64,000 nt of DNA from Microbacteriaceae bacterium (GCA_019639055.1 JAHBSP010000002.1:95908-159907); one strand, 5' to 3'; positions 55,778 through 64,000 are shown, numbered from the stretch's first letter. Notes: generated by a model from the letters alone, not told the origin. A program made the numbers and translations.

Positions 55778-56482
55778 ATGGAAACCCCACTAGCTGAAGC
55801 GTCTCTGCTCGACACAGAAGAGATCAATACGACCGTCAATTACGCAATGTATGCAGTCTTTTCAATCAATGAGCAGGCAAGGAAACCTGGCGAAAACGCG
55901 GTTGCATCGATCGAAGATCAACTCTCGGCCGTGGAAGACTTGAGGATTCGAGGTTGGTACGATATCTCTGGATTTAGGGCTGATTCTGATTTTCTCGTGT
56001 GGTTTCATGCGCCCAACACGGAGGCGCTCCAGAGAGGGTATCGGATCATTCTTGACGGATCTGCTGGACGGCTCTCGCCGGTATGGTCCAACATCGGCAT
56101 ACATAGAGCAGCCGAGTTTAACCGTGAACACGTACCAGCTTTTCTTTCTGGTGAGATGCCAAAGACTTACATCTGCGTCTACCCGTTTGTAAGGTCTTAT
56201 GACTGGTATTTGCTGCCGGAAAAAGAGAGGAGTCACATGCTCCGCGAGCATGGGGAAGCAGCAAGAGACTTTGGTGATGTCCTCGCAAACACCATTTCTT
56301 CCTTTGCTCTAGGTGACTACGAGTGGCTCCTGGCATTTGAAGCGGATGATCTTGTTCGGATTGTGGATTTGATGCGCGAGTTGCGTGCCGTTGACGCCCG
56401 TCTGCACGTCCGGGAGGAGGTTCCGTTTTTCACAGGTCCTCGTAAATCCGCATCTGAGATTCTGCAGCGCTCATTCGTGTAA
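55778..56482 (+). CDS. chdC: Coproheme decarboxylase (ChdC/HemQ)
   Basis: A 234-residue chlorite-dismutase-family protein that performs the last step of the coproporphyrin-dependent heme pathway, turning coproheme into heme b by two oxidative decarboxylations. The residues known in actinobacterial enzymes are present: H118 in NREHVPAFL, the catalytic Y135 in CVYPFVRSYDWYLLP and the proximal heme ligand H158 in MLREHGEA. SSFALGDYEWLLAFE and VREEVPFFTG are family signatures. It normally lies with other heme genes; here none are nearby. Instead it is divergent from an iron-complex/heme-type importer, suggesting that coproheme may be supplied from outside. Confidence 0.92.
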   Translation: METPLAEASLLDTEEINTTVNYAMYAVFSINEQARKPGENAVASIEDQLSAVEDLRIRGWYDISGFRADSDFLVWFHAPNTEALQRGYRIILDGSAGRLSPVWSNIGIHRAAEFNREHVPAFLSGEMPKTYICVYPFVRSYDWYLLPEKERSHMLREHGEAARDFGDVLANTISSFALGDYEWLLAFEADDLVRIVDLMRELRAVDARLHVREEVPFFTGPRKSASEILQRSFV

Positions 56483-56844
56483 GAGCCCTCCGCGCTGATG
56501 CTACGCAGGGGTGGAAGAGAGCTTGTGGGAGGAGCCAAATAGCGCGTCAAATGCTACACCTCCACGATATCGGGTTGTTTTTGTTCCAATTTCATAAGCG
56601 CGGGCACTGTATTGCATCGAGGTGATCGGATACACTCGAGTACGTAGCTTCTCAGGAGAATCTGCGTACTCTAAGGCTCGGTATCATTTTTGATCTTAAA
56701 AGCCTGCCGTCTTCGACGTCCATGACTTCTTCAACACGATAAACCTCAAACTTTAGTATGAGATTTTGTTCATACTTATCCATGAGATTTTATTCATACT
56801 TTTCCACGATGTAACGGCACACGATTCTTGGTGTGCTTGATTAC
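56483..56844. other. Gene-free interval between chdC and the MMPL gene
   Basis: No gene is supported in these 362 bases. The right end holds the tandem operator-like repeats at 56758-56805. On the minus strand a short stretch around 56700-56750 could read VYRVEEVMDVEDGRL, which looks protein-like, but it stops soon and has no recognisable start; I treat it as non-coding or as a decayed gene end. Confidence 0.4.
56758..56805 (+). promoter_or_regulatory. Two tandem 24-bp operator-like repeats
   Basis: Two directly adjacent 24-base units (56758-56781 and 56782-56805), each of the form ATGAGATTTT-TTCATACTT, differ at two positions. Each contains an inverted repeat; in the first the arms are AGTATGA (56755-56761) and TCATACT (56770-56776). 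This is the shape of a TetR-family operator, and MMPL exporters are often TetR-controlled. No TetR gene is in the window. Confidence 0.65.
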
Positions 56845-58965
56845 ATGGCAGATTCTCTTGTACGCAAACATTTTTCAGACAGATTAACCTCTCGTAAGGG
56901 CGCATGGGTATCGCTTGGTCTCGTGCTTCTCGTGCTCGTGGCTCTCTTCGGCTTCTTTACCGGGGCACAGGCACCTGAACGTACAGGCCACGCGCCCTCC
57001 ACATCGGAATCGACTCAGGTCGACGAGCTCATGCAGCAGTTCCCAGACGCGGGGCAGCAATCCGTACTGACCGTGGTCACACGAGACGACGGTGCAGCAT
57101 TGAGCGGTGAAGATCTCACAAAAATCGATGAGATGCTCCCTGTGCTCAATCAGCACGCGGACGGGGAAACACAAAAGCCTCGAATCAGCGAAGACGGGAA
57201 GGCAGCTGCCCTCGTCACGCCAGTAGTAGTCGGAGAAACCAACACCGACACAGCTGAGTTGATGAGCAGCCTCCGAGACGACATCGCCGCGAATACTCCC
57301 GCGGGAATGAGCATGCTCGTTACCGGTGGTCCGGCATTCGGCGCTGACGTTGCTGCGGCATTCGACGGGGCTGATTTCACTCTGTTGCTCGTCACCATTT
57401 TGATTGTCGCGATCCTGCTCATCATCACCTATCGTTCGCCAGTGCTCTGGCTGATCCCCCTCATCGTTGTGGCCCTCGGCGATGGTCTCGCGGGGCGCGT
57501 CACCGCCGCAGCAGGTGAAGCGTGGAATCTCGAGTTTGATGCGGGAATCATTAGCGTGTTGGTGTTCGGCGCTGGCACGAACTATGCGTTGTTGTTGATC
57601 TCGCGGTATCGCGAAGAGCTACTTCGTCATGAAGATCACCGTGCCGCGCTGAGTGTCGCCTGGCGCAAGACTGTTCCCGCGATCCTCGCCTCGAATGTTA
57701 CAGTCGTGCTGGCTTTACTCACGCTGATACTTGCGAGTATCCCGATGACCCGTGGTCTTGGCATTCCGGCGGCACTCGGCTTGATCATTGCCCTCGGAGC
57801 TGTTCTCTTCTTGCTTCCACCACTTCTGGCAATCTTCGGACGGAAGATATTCTGGCCGTTCATTCCGAAGCCAGGAGACACCCGCGAGTCGGGACGTGCT
57901 TGGCGTGGCATTGCTTCGAAAGTCGCGAAACGCCCAGGCGTGAGTCTGGTAGCTGGGCTGGCGTTACTTGCTGTGATGGCAACCGGTCTGCTCGGTAGTT
58001 CGGTCGGCCTCAGCCAGCTGGAGAAGTTCAGTGTGCAGTCAGAGTCGGCCACCGGACTCGAAGTGCTTTCCGAGCATTTCCCGCCTGGTGAGGCGCAGCC
58101 GATCTTTATCGTGTCGAACTCTCATGGTGCCGACGATGTGCTTGAAGCTGTTCGTGATTCCGAGGGTGTAGTCAGAGCTGTGCCGATCGGGACAACAGAC
58201 GATGAAACTCTCACGAAGATAATGGTCACGAGTGAATACGGGCCGAGTACTGAAGAGAGCATTGCGCAAATCGGTGACCTCCGTGAACTCGTGCATGGAA
58301 TTGAGGGTGCTGACGCGCTCGTAGGCGGTGCGGTCGCAACCGATGTTGATGCCCGTGGTGGTAATGAGGCAGATCTGTGGCTCGTCGCACCGCTCGTGCT
58401 CGCTGTGAGCTTTGTCGTGCTCCTCTTCCTCTTGCGATCCCTCGTCGCGCCGGTGCTGCTGCTTCTTGTGAACCTGGCAAGCGCGGTTGCTGCGATTGGG
58501 GCGGGCTCTTGGCTCAGCAGGATTATCTTCGAGCAGCCTGCCCTCGACCTCCAGGTGCCGTTGCTCGCATTCTTGTTCCTCGTCGCACTTGGAATCGATT
58601 ACACCATCTTCCTCGTCCATCGCGCACGGTCAGAAGCTTCCATGCTGGGGACCCGTGCGGGCATGGTTGAGGCAGTGGCGCACACAGGCAGTGTCATCAC
58701 GAGTGCGGGCATCGTGCTTGCTGCAGTTTTCGCAGCACTCGGGGTGCTACCTCTCGTGACGCTTGGACAGTTGGGGTTGATCGTGGGAATTGGCGTGATC
58801 GTGGACACACTCATCGTGCGCACCGTGATTGTTCCTTCCATCTTTAGCTTGATGGGTGACCGCATCTGGCTACCTGGCAAGCTCAAGATGGTCCAGCCAG
58901 AACACAAAGACCAGACCGTTGAGCCGGTGGCGGATAACAGTGGTCCGATTCTGGTGACGCACTAA
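56845..58965 (+). CDS. MMPL-family RND-type exporter
   Basis: A 706-residue membrane transporter with the MMPL layout: segment 1 (residues about 17-38), an outside domain, six membrane helices, a second outside domain and five to six more helices. The proton-relay motifs are FGAGTNYALLLISRYREEL in the first half and ALGIDYTIFLVHRARSE in the second. MMPL proteins export lipids, siderophores or hydrophobic toxic compounds. Codon use is clearly more G/C-rich than in the left 50 kb. ATG 56845 is given; GTG 56833 is possible, and neither has a ribosome site. Siderophore or porphyrin-related export would fit the neighbours but is speculation. Confidence 0.92.
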   Translation: MADSLVRKHFSDRLTSRKGAWVSLGLVLLVLVALFGFFTGAQAPERTGHAPSTSESTQVDELMQQFPDAGQQSVLTVVTRDDGAALSGEDLTKIDEMLPVLNQHADGETQKPRISEDGKAAALVTPVVVGETNTDTAELMSSLRDDIAANTPAGMSMLVTGGPAFGADVAAAFDGADFTLLLVTILIVAILLIITYRSPVLWLIPLIVVALGDGLAGRVTAAAGEAWNLEFDAGIISVLVFGAGTNYALLLISRYREELLRHEDHRAALSVAWRKTVPAILASNVTVVLALLTLILASIPMTRGLGIPAALGLIIALGAVLFLLPPLLAIFGRKIFWPFIPKPGDTRESGRAWRGIASKVAKRPGVSLVAGLALLAVMATGLLGSSVGLSQLEKFSVQSESATGLEVLSEHFPPGEAQPIFIVSNSHGADDVLEAVRDSEGVVRAVPIGTTDDETLTKIMVTSEYGPSTEESIAQIGDLRELVHGIEGADALVGGAVATDVDARGGNEADLWLVAPLVLAVSFVVLLFLLRSLVAPVLLLLVNLASAVAAIGAGSWLSRIIFEQPALDLQVPLLAFLFLVALGIDYTIFLVHRARSEASMLGTRAGMVEAVAHTGSVITSAGIVLAAVFAALGVLPLVTLGQLGLIVGIGVIVDTLIVRTVIVPSIFSLMGDRIWLPGKLKMVQPEHKDQTVEPVADNSGPILVTH

Positions 58966-58975
58966 CCCGCGCAGA

Positions 58976-59010
58976 GAGGGGCGGCATCATCGAGTTTGAT
59001 GCCGCCCCTC
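58976..59010 (+). terminator. Strong GC-rich terminator after the MMPL gene
   Basis: GAGGGGCGGCATCA (58976-58989) and TGATGCCGCCCCTC (58997-59010) form a perfect 14-bp stem with a 7-base loop, 11 bases after the MMPL stop. No T tract follows, as is usual for terminators of high-GC Actinobacteria. Confidence 0.8.
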
Positions 59011-59160
59011 CGAAGCGATCTTGACCTCTTCCATCAACTTGGAGCTGATATAGCCATGAACAAGGATCCACCTACATCAGATGAACATGTTAGGCTACCC
59101 TTAGTCATGTTGTTCCGCTGACTTGCCGCACACAGTGCATGTAACTTGTGAACCTTGAGC

Positions 59161-59177
59161 AACGTGATTTTCACGTT
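59161..59177. promoter_or_regulatory. 17-bp inverted repeat upstream of the DedA gene
   Basis: AACGTGA-TTT-TCACGTT is a perfect dyad ending 8 bases before the AAGGAGG ribosome site of the DedA gene. It could be an operator for a dimeric regulator or a small hairpin in the leader that affects access to the ribosome site. Confidence 0.45.
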
Positions 59178-59198
59178 TCGCGACCAAGGAGGCGCTCT

Positions 59199-59879
59199 TT
59201 GAATCAGGTCTTGACGCAAGTGTTCGCGACTGGGCTCAGAGAAGACCTCATTGGTTTCTTTGAAACCATCGGTCCATTCTTATTTTACCTTACTGTTACT
59301 GCCTTGGTTTTTGCGGGAACCGCGCTCTTTCTCGGAGTGTTTATTCCGTTTGTGACTGGGGACACGTTACTGTTTGCTGCCGGACTCTTAGTTGCAGCAA
59401 ACGACAACCTCAATATTGTAATCCTGGTGGTGAGCGTCGGGATTGCGGCATTCCTGGGAGATCAAGTCGGGTTTATCATTGGCAGACAAGCGGGCAAGCA
59501 GTACCTCGCGAAGAGACGTGGGAAACGAGTCAAGCAAGCAATTTACGCAACAGAGCGCTTCTACTCGCGCTATGGATGGTGGTCAGTTGTTGTCGCTCGG
59601 TTTGTACCGTGGGGTCGAGTCTTTATCCCCGTCGTTGCTGGCGTCGGGCGAATGAACTATTACAAGTTCTTGACCAGCAACTTTGTAGGGGCACTCGCCT
59701 GGGGAGTTGGACTCACTCTCATTGGCTACTACTCAGCCTCAATTCCTGGCATTAAGAATGGCGCATACGTCCTTGCGGCTATCGTGTTTATTCTCTCAGT
59801 GATTGCCGGAGTACGCGCGTGGAGAGAAGATCGGAAAGCTCGCCTCCGGACCGAAACGGTGAGCACCTCAGAGGCGTAG
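59199..59879 (+). CDS. DedA/VTT-family membrane protein
   Basis: A 226-residue membrane protein with about five hydrophobic segments. Family motifs are FLGVFIPFVTGDTLLFAAGL, FLGDQVGFIIGRQAG (the acidic residue) and RFVPWGRVFIPVVAGVGRMN (the essential arginines). DedA proteins move undecaprenyl phosphate or other phospholipids across the membrane and support envelope homeostasis. The start is TTG 59199, with a strong AAGGAGG 6 bases upstream; a GTG 51 bases earlier adds a basic stretch with no ribosome site. Confidence 0.9.
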   Translation: MNQVLTQVFATGLREDLIGFFETIGPFLFYLTVTALVFAGTALFLGVFIPFVTGDTLLFAAGLLVAANDNLNIVILVVSVGIAAFLGDQVGFIIGRQAGKQYLAKRRGKRVKQAIYATERFYSRYGWWSVVVARFVPWGRVFIPVVAGVGRMNYYKFLTSNFVGALAWGVGLTLIGYYSASIPGIKNGAYVLAAIVFILSVIAGVRAWREDRKARLRTETVSTSEA

Positions 59880-60234
59880 CCCACCTGTCAAGCAATAAAG
59901 CACGGGTCACCCGGTTAGGGCTTGTTGTTTTAATTCCTGCTACCGCAGGGTAAGCAGCCTTTTCCGCAATGCGGTTCGTCTGAATATCAACCATATATTG
60001 CCTCCCGTCGAGCATCTCTGAGTTCAAATTCGCCATTATACACGAAGTCATCACTGAAAGCATCAAACAAAGGTAGTGAGTTAATCTCACCTCTTAGATT
60101 GACGTATCCTTAACGTAGATCAGGTTTACTTGATCATATGTGTCAATTTATGTGCCACATGAGTCTAGATTTATACGGCGATTGTTCGGCGACATGAGGG
60201 GTTTTCTCTAGAAAATTAGTTAGGAAGCAGAAAT
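59880..60234. other. Gene-free interval between DedA and the two-component genes
   Basis: No gene is supported in these 355 bases. A minus-strand frame (60090 down into the DedA gene) is open but has no domain, no ribosome site and overlaps the DedA 3' end. An imperfect dyad (GATCA-GGTTTACT-TGATC, about 60119-60136) lies about 100 bases before the kinase gene and may belong to its promoter. AGGAAG precedes ATG 60235. Confidence 0.4.
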
Positions 60235-61505
60235 ATGAACCTTGTCGAAGTACCACTCATTGGTGCTGACAGCTCTCAACTGTTTTCTGTCAAACTCACT
60301 GCTCGAGTCATGAATATCTGCCAACATCTTATGGCAGCTTTGCTCACCACTGTCGGAGTCATCCGAGCGATCGTGGACGGTGTTCCGATCCAAGTGGCTC
60401 TCATCACTGGTTTCGCTATCTTGGCATGGCACACGGCGGGATCTCTTCTTCCGGTCAAGAACAGATCACCTCGGTTCGCGATCTGGTGGCTGGTCGGGTT
60501 CTCAGTAATCTGGCTTGTAGCGGTTGCGATATCGGCGGAATTCATCTGGGTAGCATTCCTCCTCTGGCTCCTGGCTGGTCATCTTCTCTCCGTAAAATGG
60601 GGGTACTGTTTTCAGTTTTGGTTCTGGCAGTAGTCATCACTGCCCCAATATTGCATTACGGAACGACAAATTACGCAAATATTTTCGGACCAGCTATCGG
60701 CAGCGTATTTGCGTTCGCGATCTCTCTTGGATACTTGCAACTTCTGCGAGACGCGGTGGAGCGTGAGCACCTGGTCGCGTCTTTAACCAGAACTCAATCA
60801 GAGATGTCTGAGTTGCAGGACGAGTTGGCTCTGGCTCAGCGTCACTCGGGCATGATTGCCGAACGAACACGAATTTCTCGTGATATTCATGACACAATCG
60901 CCCAAGCACTATCGTCGATCAGGCTGCTTGCTCATGCTGGAGCCAATAAAACCGCAGACCCGGACGCATCTGAAACGCTGACACAGGTGGAATCACTGGC
61001 GGGCGACAGTCTTTCCGATGTGCGTCGCATTGTGGCGGCCCTTGCCCCGGCTGAACTCGAGGACGCCGCGTTAGCTATTGCTTTGCAGCGGATTCTCGAT
61101 CGGCTTCGCGACGAAACGGGCCTCGACGGCACGCTCCATGTCGACGAGACTCTCCCATTATTACCTACAGAGGTAGAGGTAGCACTGCTGCGAACAACCC
61201 AATCAGCGCTAGCCAACGTACGCCTACACGCTCAAGCAACAAAAGTAGTCATGAGTCTGATAGATGCGTCTGACTCCGTCCGCCTCGACATCGTCGACAA
61301 TGGGCGAGGCTTTGATGTCTCCGCCTGGGAGAAGGAGCGTGAGCTTAGCTCCTCGAGTTTTGGCCTTCGTTTCATGCGAGCACGGTTACGCGAGCTTGGC
61401 GGAGGACTTGACATTGAAAGCACAGTAAACGAAGGAACAGCGATATCAATGAATCTTCCATTCCATCCAGATTCGGCTCAGCCCTATAGTGAGGTTCCGC
61501 ATTGA
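60235..61505 (+). pseudogene. NarL/DesK-type sensor histidine kinase, frameshifted
   Basis: The gene reads in one frame from ATG 60235 (AGGAAG upstream) through four membrane helices (residues about 25-120, ending LLWLLAGHLLSVKWG). The same protein then continues in the -1 frame from the run of five G at 60599-60603 (GVLFSVLVLAVVITAP) to the end. One more G would join the frames. The rest is a complete kinase: DHp box ERTRISRDIHDTIAQAL with the phosphorylated histidine, N-box SALANVRLHAQATKV and G-box DIVDNGRGFD. As sequenced, the first product stops at 60633 and a second could restart only at ATG 60597, without a ribosome site. It is a homopolymer error, a recent mutation or, less likely, programmed slippage. 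Confidence 0.82.
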
Positions 61506-62122
61506 CAACCACTGTATTGCTTGTTGACGACCACCCGGTAGTACGTAGCGGACTTCGGGCCGTGCTTGATACTGGTGGTGCGATCAAGATCGTTGGCGAG
61601 GCCGCAACTGGTGAGGAGGCCATCACGCTCACTAGTCACTTGAAACCAGATGTCGTGCTGTGTGACTTGAGGTTAGGCGATGGAATAGATGGCATTCAAA
61701 CGACAGCAGCTTTACGAGCACTAGATCCAGCGCCAGCAGTACTCATTTTGACCACATTCGACCGAGATTCTGAGATCCTCGGAGCTATCGAAGCGGGAGC
61801 GGCGGGTTATCTTCTCAAGGATGTGGCACCGGAAGTGATTATTGAGGGGTTGCAACGCGCCGCAGCTGGTGAGGTGTTTCTCTCTCCGGATCTTGCATCG
61901 CGAGTAATGAAGGGCATGAGTAAGCCCACTCCAAAACTGACAGATCGCGAACTTGAAGTTTTGAGGCTGCTCGTGCAGGGAGTGACAAATCAGGAAATTG
62001 CCCGTGCCTTGTACGTCACAGAAGCCACTGTGAAAACACACCTCACACACATCTTCACCAAGCTGGATGTAGACAGTCGTTCACGCGCGATCCTGCTCGC
62101 AAAAGAAACCGGGCTGGTGTAA
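61502..62122 (+). CDS. NarL/LuxR-type response regulator
   Basis: A 206-residue response regulator. The receiver has VLLVDDHPVVRSGL, the phosphorylated aspartate in VVLCDLRLGDG, and AGAAGYLLKD with the conserved lysine. The output domain is LuxR-type (LTDRELEVLRLLVQGVTNQE followed by IARALYVTEATVKTHL). The start is TTG 61502, overlapping the kinase stop (TTGA), so it pairs with the upstream kinase. Its targets may be the genes that follow. Confidence 0.95.
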   Translation: MTTTVLLVDDHPVVRSGLRAVLDTGGAIKIVGEAATGEEAITLTSHLKPDVVLCDLRLGDGIDGIQTTAALRALDPAPAVLILTTFDRDSEILGAIEAGAAGYLLKDVAPEVIIEGLQRAAAGEVFLSPDLASRVMKGMSKPTPKLTDRELEVLRLLVQGVTNQEIARALYVTEATVKTHLTHIFTKLDVDSRSRAILLAKETGLV

Positions 62123-62156
62123 AAGCCGCTCACTACAAAGAAAGAAGGTATTTTTC

Positions 62157-62600
62157 ATGAAGAAGTTATTTAATGCAGCATTGATCTACATGATCCTTGG
62201 AGTATCTGCAGGGCTTTTTTACCGTGAGTTCACCAAGATGAATGATTTCCCTGAGGGACAGTTCACACAACTCGCAGTTGCTCACACGCATTTGTTAACC
62301 CTCGGATTCATCGTTCTTCTGGTTGTGTTGGCTCTTGAAAAAGTGTTCAACATCTCACAAAGCAAGAAACTTTTCGGGTGGTTCTTTTGGCTCTATAACC
62401 TCGGACTCCTTATTACTGCTGCGATGCTCATCTGGCACGGCATGTTGACCGTTCTCGGTGAAGAGTCAACAGCCATGATCGCGGGGATCGCCGGAATTGG
62501 ACACATTCTGATCACGGCTGGAATGATCGTCTTCTTCATTGCTCTGCGCCGTGCGATCGTGCGACAGCCTGCGGCCACACAAGTAGCTGTCGAAGCGTAA
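62157..62600 (+). CDS. DUF2871 four-helix membrane protein
   Basis: A 147-residue membrane protein with four hydrophobic helices matching DUF2871. Histidines lie within or at the ends of helices (VAHTHLLTLGF, IWHGMLTV, IGHILIT), a pattern that in other four-helix membrane proteins ligates heme or metal; here that is inference. MKKLFNAALIYMILGVSAG begins the protein, and an AAGAAGG site lies before ATG 62157. It follows the response-regulator gene by 34 bases and is followed 24 bases later by the UbiB-like gene. Confidence 0.85.
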   Translation: MKKLFNAALIYMILGVSAGLFYREFTKMNDFPEGQFTQLAVAHTHLLTLGFIVLLVVLALEKVFNISQSKKLFGWFFWLYNLGLLITAAMLIWHGMLTVLGEESTAMIAGIAGIGHILITAGMIVFFIALRRAIVRQPAATQVAVEA

Positions 62601-62624
62601 CGCTTACTCGTAATCGGAGGAACA

Positions 62625-64000
62625 ATGAATCTCGCAGCTATTGCGCTTGACGCGCTCATCATACTTGCGGCGACTATCGTGCTGATGTCGCTATTAGGAG
62701 CCCTGTCTCGCCGCCTGCTCGGGGTTCGTATTAGCACCGGCAGAATTCTGCTCGCCGGAGTGTTTGGAGTCGGAGCCGGACTGGGCTTCGAATCATAGTT
62801 CGTGTGGAAAGCCGCTTCCTACACTCCGGCAGTGCTACCGATCCTCTTTGGGGTTATTTTCTTCGTGGCAATGTCGGTTCTCGTGCTGGCGGAATTACTA
62901 GTCCCACAAGGGACGCTTCCCAGACCTGACCAGTGGATTCCACTTGCCCGAAACACGTTTGCACGCAATAAACGTTATTTACAGATACTTAGGATCGCTG
63001 CGCGTCACCGCCTTTTCGCTATAAAACTTGGTCCTGCCGCACAGGAACTTTCGGCAAATGAGCGCCGGAAGCAGGCAACAAACTTGAAGCTGGCACTTGA
63101 AGAGGCGGGTGGGGCTTTTGTCAAGATCGGCCAACTGCTTTCAACTCGTCCGGATGTGCTCCCAGGAGAGTTCTTGGGAGCACTCGGAACTTTGCAGCAA
63201 GAAGTAGCTCCTGTGCCGTGGGATCAGGTTGAGACTGCTCTAGACAAGTCACTTGGTCGGCCACACAACGAAGTTTTTACATCGTTTGACAAGGAGCCAT
63301 TTGCGGCAGCCTCGATCGGACAAGTGCACAATGCTGTTCTCGAGTCAGGAGAACGGGTAGCGGTTAAGGTACGCAGACCCGGGATAGTTGCTCTCATTGA
63401 ACGCGACATTAATATTGCCGAGCGTTGGGCAAGACGCTTTGCGCGTACCAGCGATTGGGCAGCTCAGTTTGGAGTTGAGCAACTCGTTGAGAACCTCACC
63501 GATAGCCTTCGGGAAGAACTCGACTACGACCTTGAAGCTTCGAATATGGCTGCCCTCGCGGCAGCACAAAGACAGATTCCAGAGGAAGCTAGAGTTCGGA
63601 TTCCTCATTTTAATTCTGAGTTCAGTAGCGGGGATGTTCTCGTGATGGAGTACATCACGGGATCGACTTTGAGTGCTCCCGACGCCCTCCAAATTTTAGG
63701 TCCTCTCAAGAGACGCAAACTGGCAGAGAGACTCCTCTCGGCAACGCTCGCACAAATCATGGAAGCTGGGGTCTTCCACTCGGACTTGCACCCAGGAAAC
63801 ATCATCATCACTCCAACCGGTGAACTCGTCCTCCTGGATTTCGGTTCAATTGGACGGATTGACTCAGAAACCCGGGCACGAATCGGCGAAGTACTCTTTG
63901 CGTTTTCTCGCAGAGACGCAACGGGGTTCACAAATGCGCTGATCGAATTCGTTGACCTCAGCGATGGCCAAGACGAGCAGGGACTTCGACGTACTATTTC
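62625..64000 (+). CDS. ABC1/UbiB-family kinase, interrupted by an amber codon and cut by the window end
   Basis: The gene begins at ATG 62625 with a strong GGAGGAA site and encodes two N-terminal membrane helices, then the UbiB kinase-like core. The invariant motifs are complete: FVKIGQLLSTRPDVLP (KxGQ), AAASIGQVH (A-rich loop), VAVKVRRPG, HSDLHPGNII and LDFGSIG. UbiB-family proteins are unusual ATPases that support quinone or lipid metabolism. TAG at 62796-62798 interrupts the frame between helix 1 and helix 2; it probably replaces CAG (Gln), and coding resumes at once (FVWKAASYTPAVLP). Restart at GTG 62802 is possible. The 3' end lies outside the window. Confidence 0.85.

Noticed and set aside
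58039..58620. 193-codon minus-strand frame opposite the MMPL gene
   Set aside because: Highly charged shadow of membrane-helix codons, with no start signal.
59788..60090. 100-codon minus-strand frame reading into the DedA gene
   Set aside because: No domain, no ribosome site and about 90 bases overlap with the DedA coding sequence; possibly an old remnant but not supportable.
55627..60136. Shared TAGATCAG in the chdC/importer palindrome and in the dyad before the kinase gene
   Set aside because: An 8-base match outside the symmetric core of the second site is too short to claim a common regulator.

Overview
The window is from a low-GC actinobacterium, most likely a small-genome Microbacteriaceae of the freshwater Luna type (relatives of Rhodoluna or Aquiluna). 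This rests on gene order (ffh-rpsP-KH-rimM-trmD-rplS-lepB-rnhB-DUF2469-YraN-YifB-dprA-xerC-M23-rpsB-tsf-pyrH-frr-cdsA), long charged tails on S16 and S2, frequent GTG/TTG starts and several starts that look leaderless. The genus is inference.

Layout. 0-8 kb: the end of ftsY, an ECF sigma factor with a DUF4349 membrane protein, and a persulfide-response operon (DUF2892 membrane protein, CoA-disulfide reductase-rhodanese, CstR-type repressor) with a perfect palindromic operator in its promoter; then a Nudix hydrolase, an FAD oxidoreductase divergent from a zinc alcohol dehydrogenase, and a gamma-carbonic anhydrase. 8-25 kb: the conserved SRP, ribosome, tRNA-modification, secretion, DNA-uptake and translation-factor block. 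25-31.5 kb: envelope and division genes (two DivIVA-like proteins, a lysozyme-like protein, an AI-2E exporter) and an odd protein with an internal lipoprotein signal. 31.5-43 kb: thioredoxin-TPR, cysteine desulfurase and mnmA (sulfur supply for tRNA thiolation), ligA, gatCAB, a TauE permease, a glycosyltransferase and dinB. 43-46.6 kb: a thiamine ABC importer behind a TPP riboswitch that begins inside dinB. 46.6-50.3 kb: DUF4256, an epimerase-like protein, tRNA-His, orn, a lipase-like hydrolase and a small anchored protein.

From about 50.4 kb to the end the character changes. Codon use becomes richer in G/C, there is no housekeeping synteny, and the region opens with a GC-rich hairpin and an HTH protein of the kind found beside actinobacterial recombinases. 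I read it as an acquired region. It holds a FecCD-type ABC importer with a GntR regulator, divergent from a coproheme decarboxylase (chdC); an MMPL exporter behind tandem operator-like repeats; a DedA protein; a two-component system whose kinase is frameshifted; a DUF2871 membrane protein; and an ABC1/UbiB kinase interrupted by an amber codon and running off the window.

The most interesting hypothesis is that the importer and chdC form a porphyrin-scavenging unit, taking up coproheme (or a related precursor) and finishing it to heme b. The two disrupted genes at the right end could be decay or sequencing error; the raw sequence cannot separate these.
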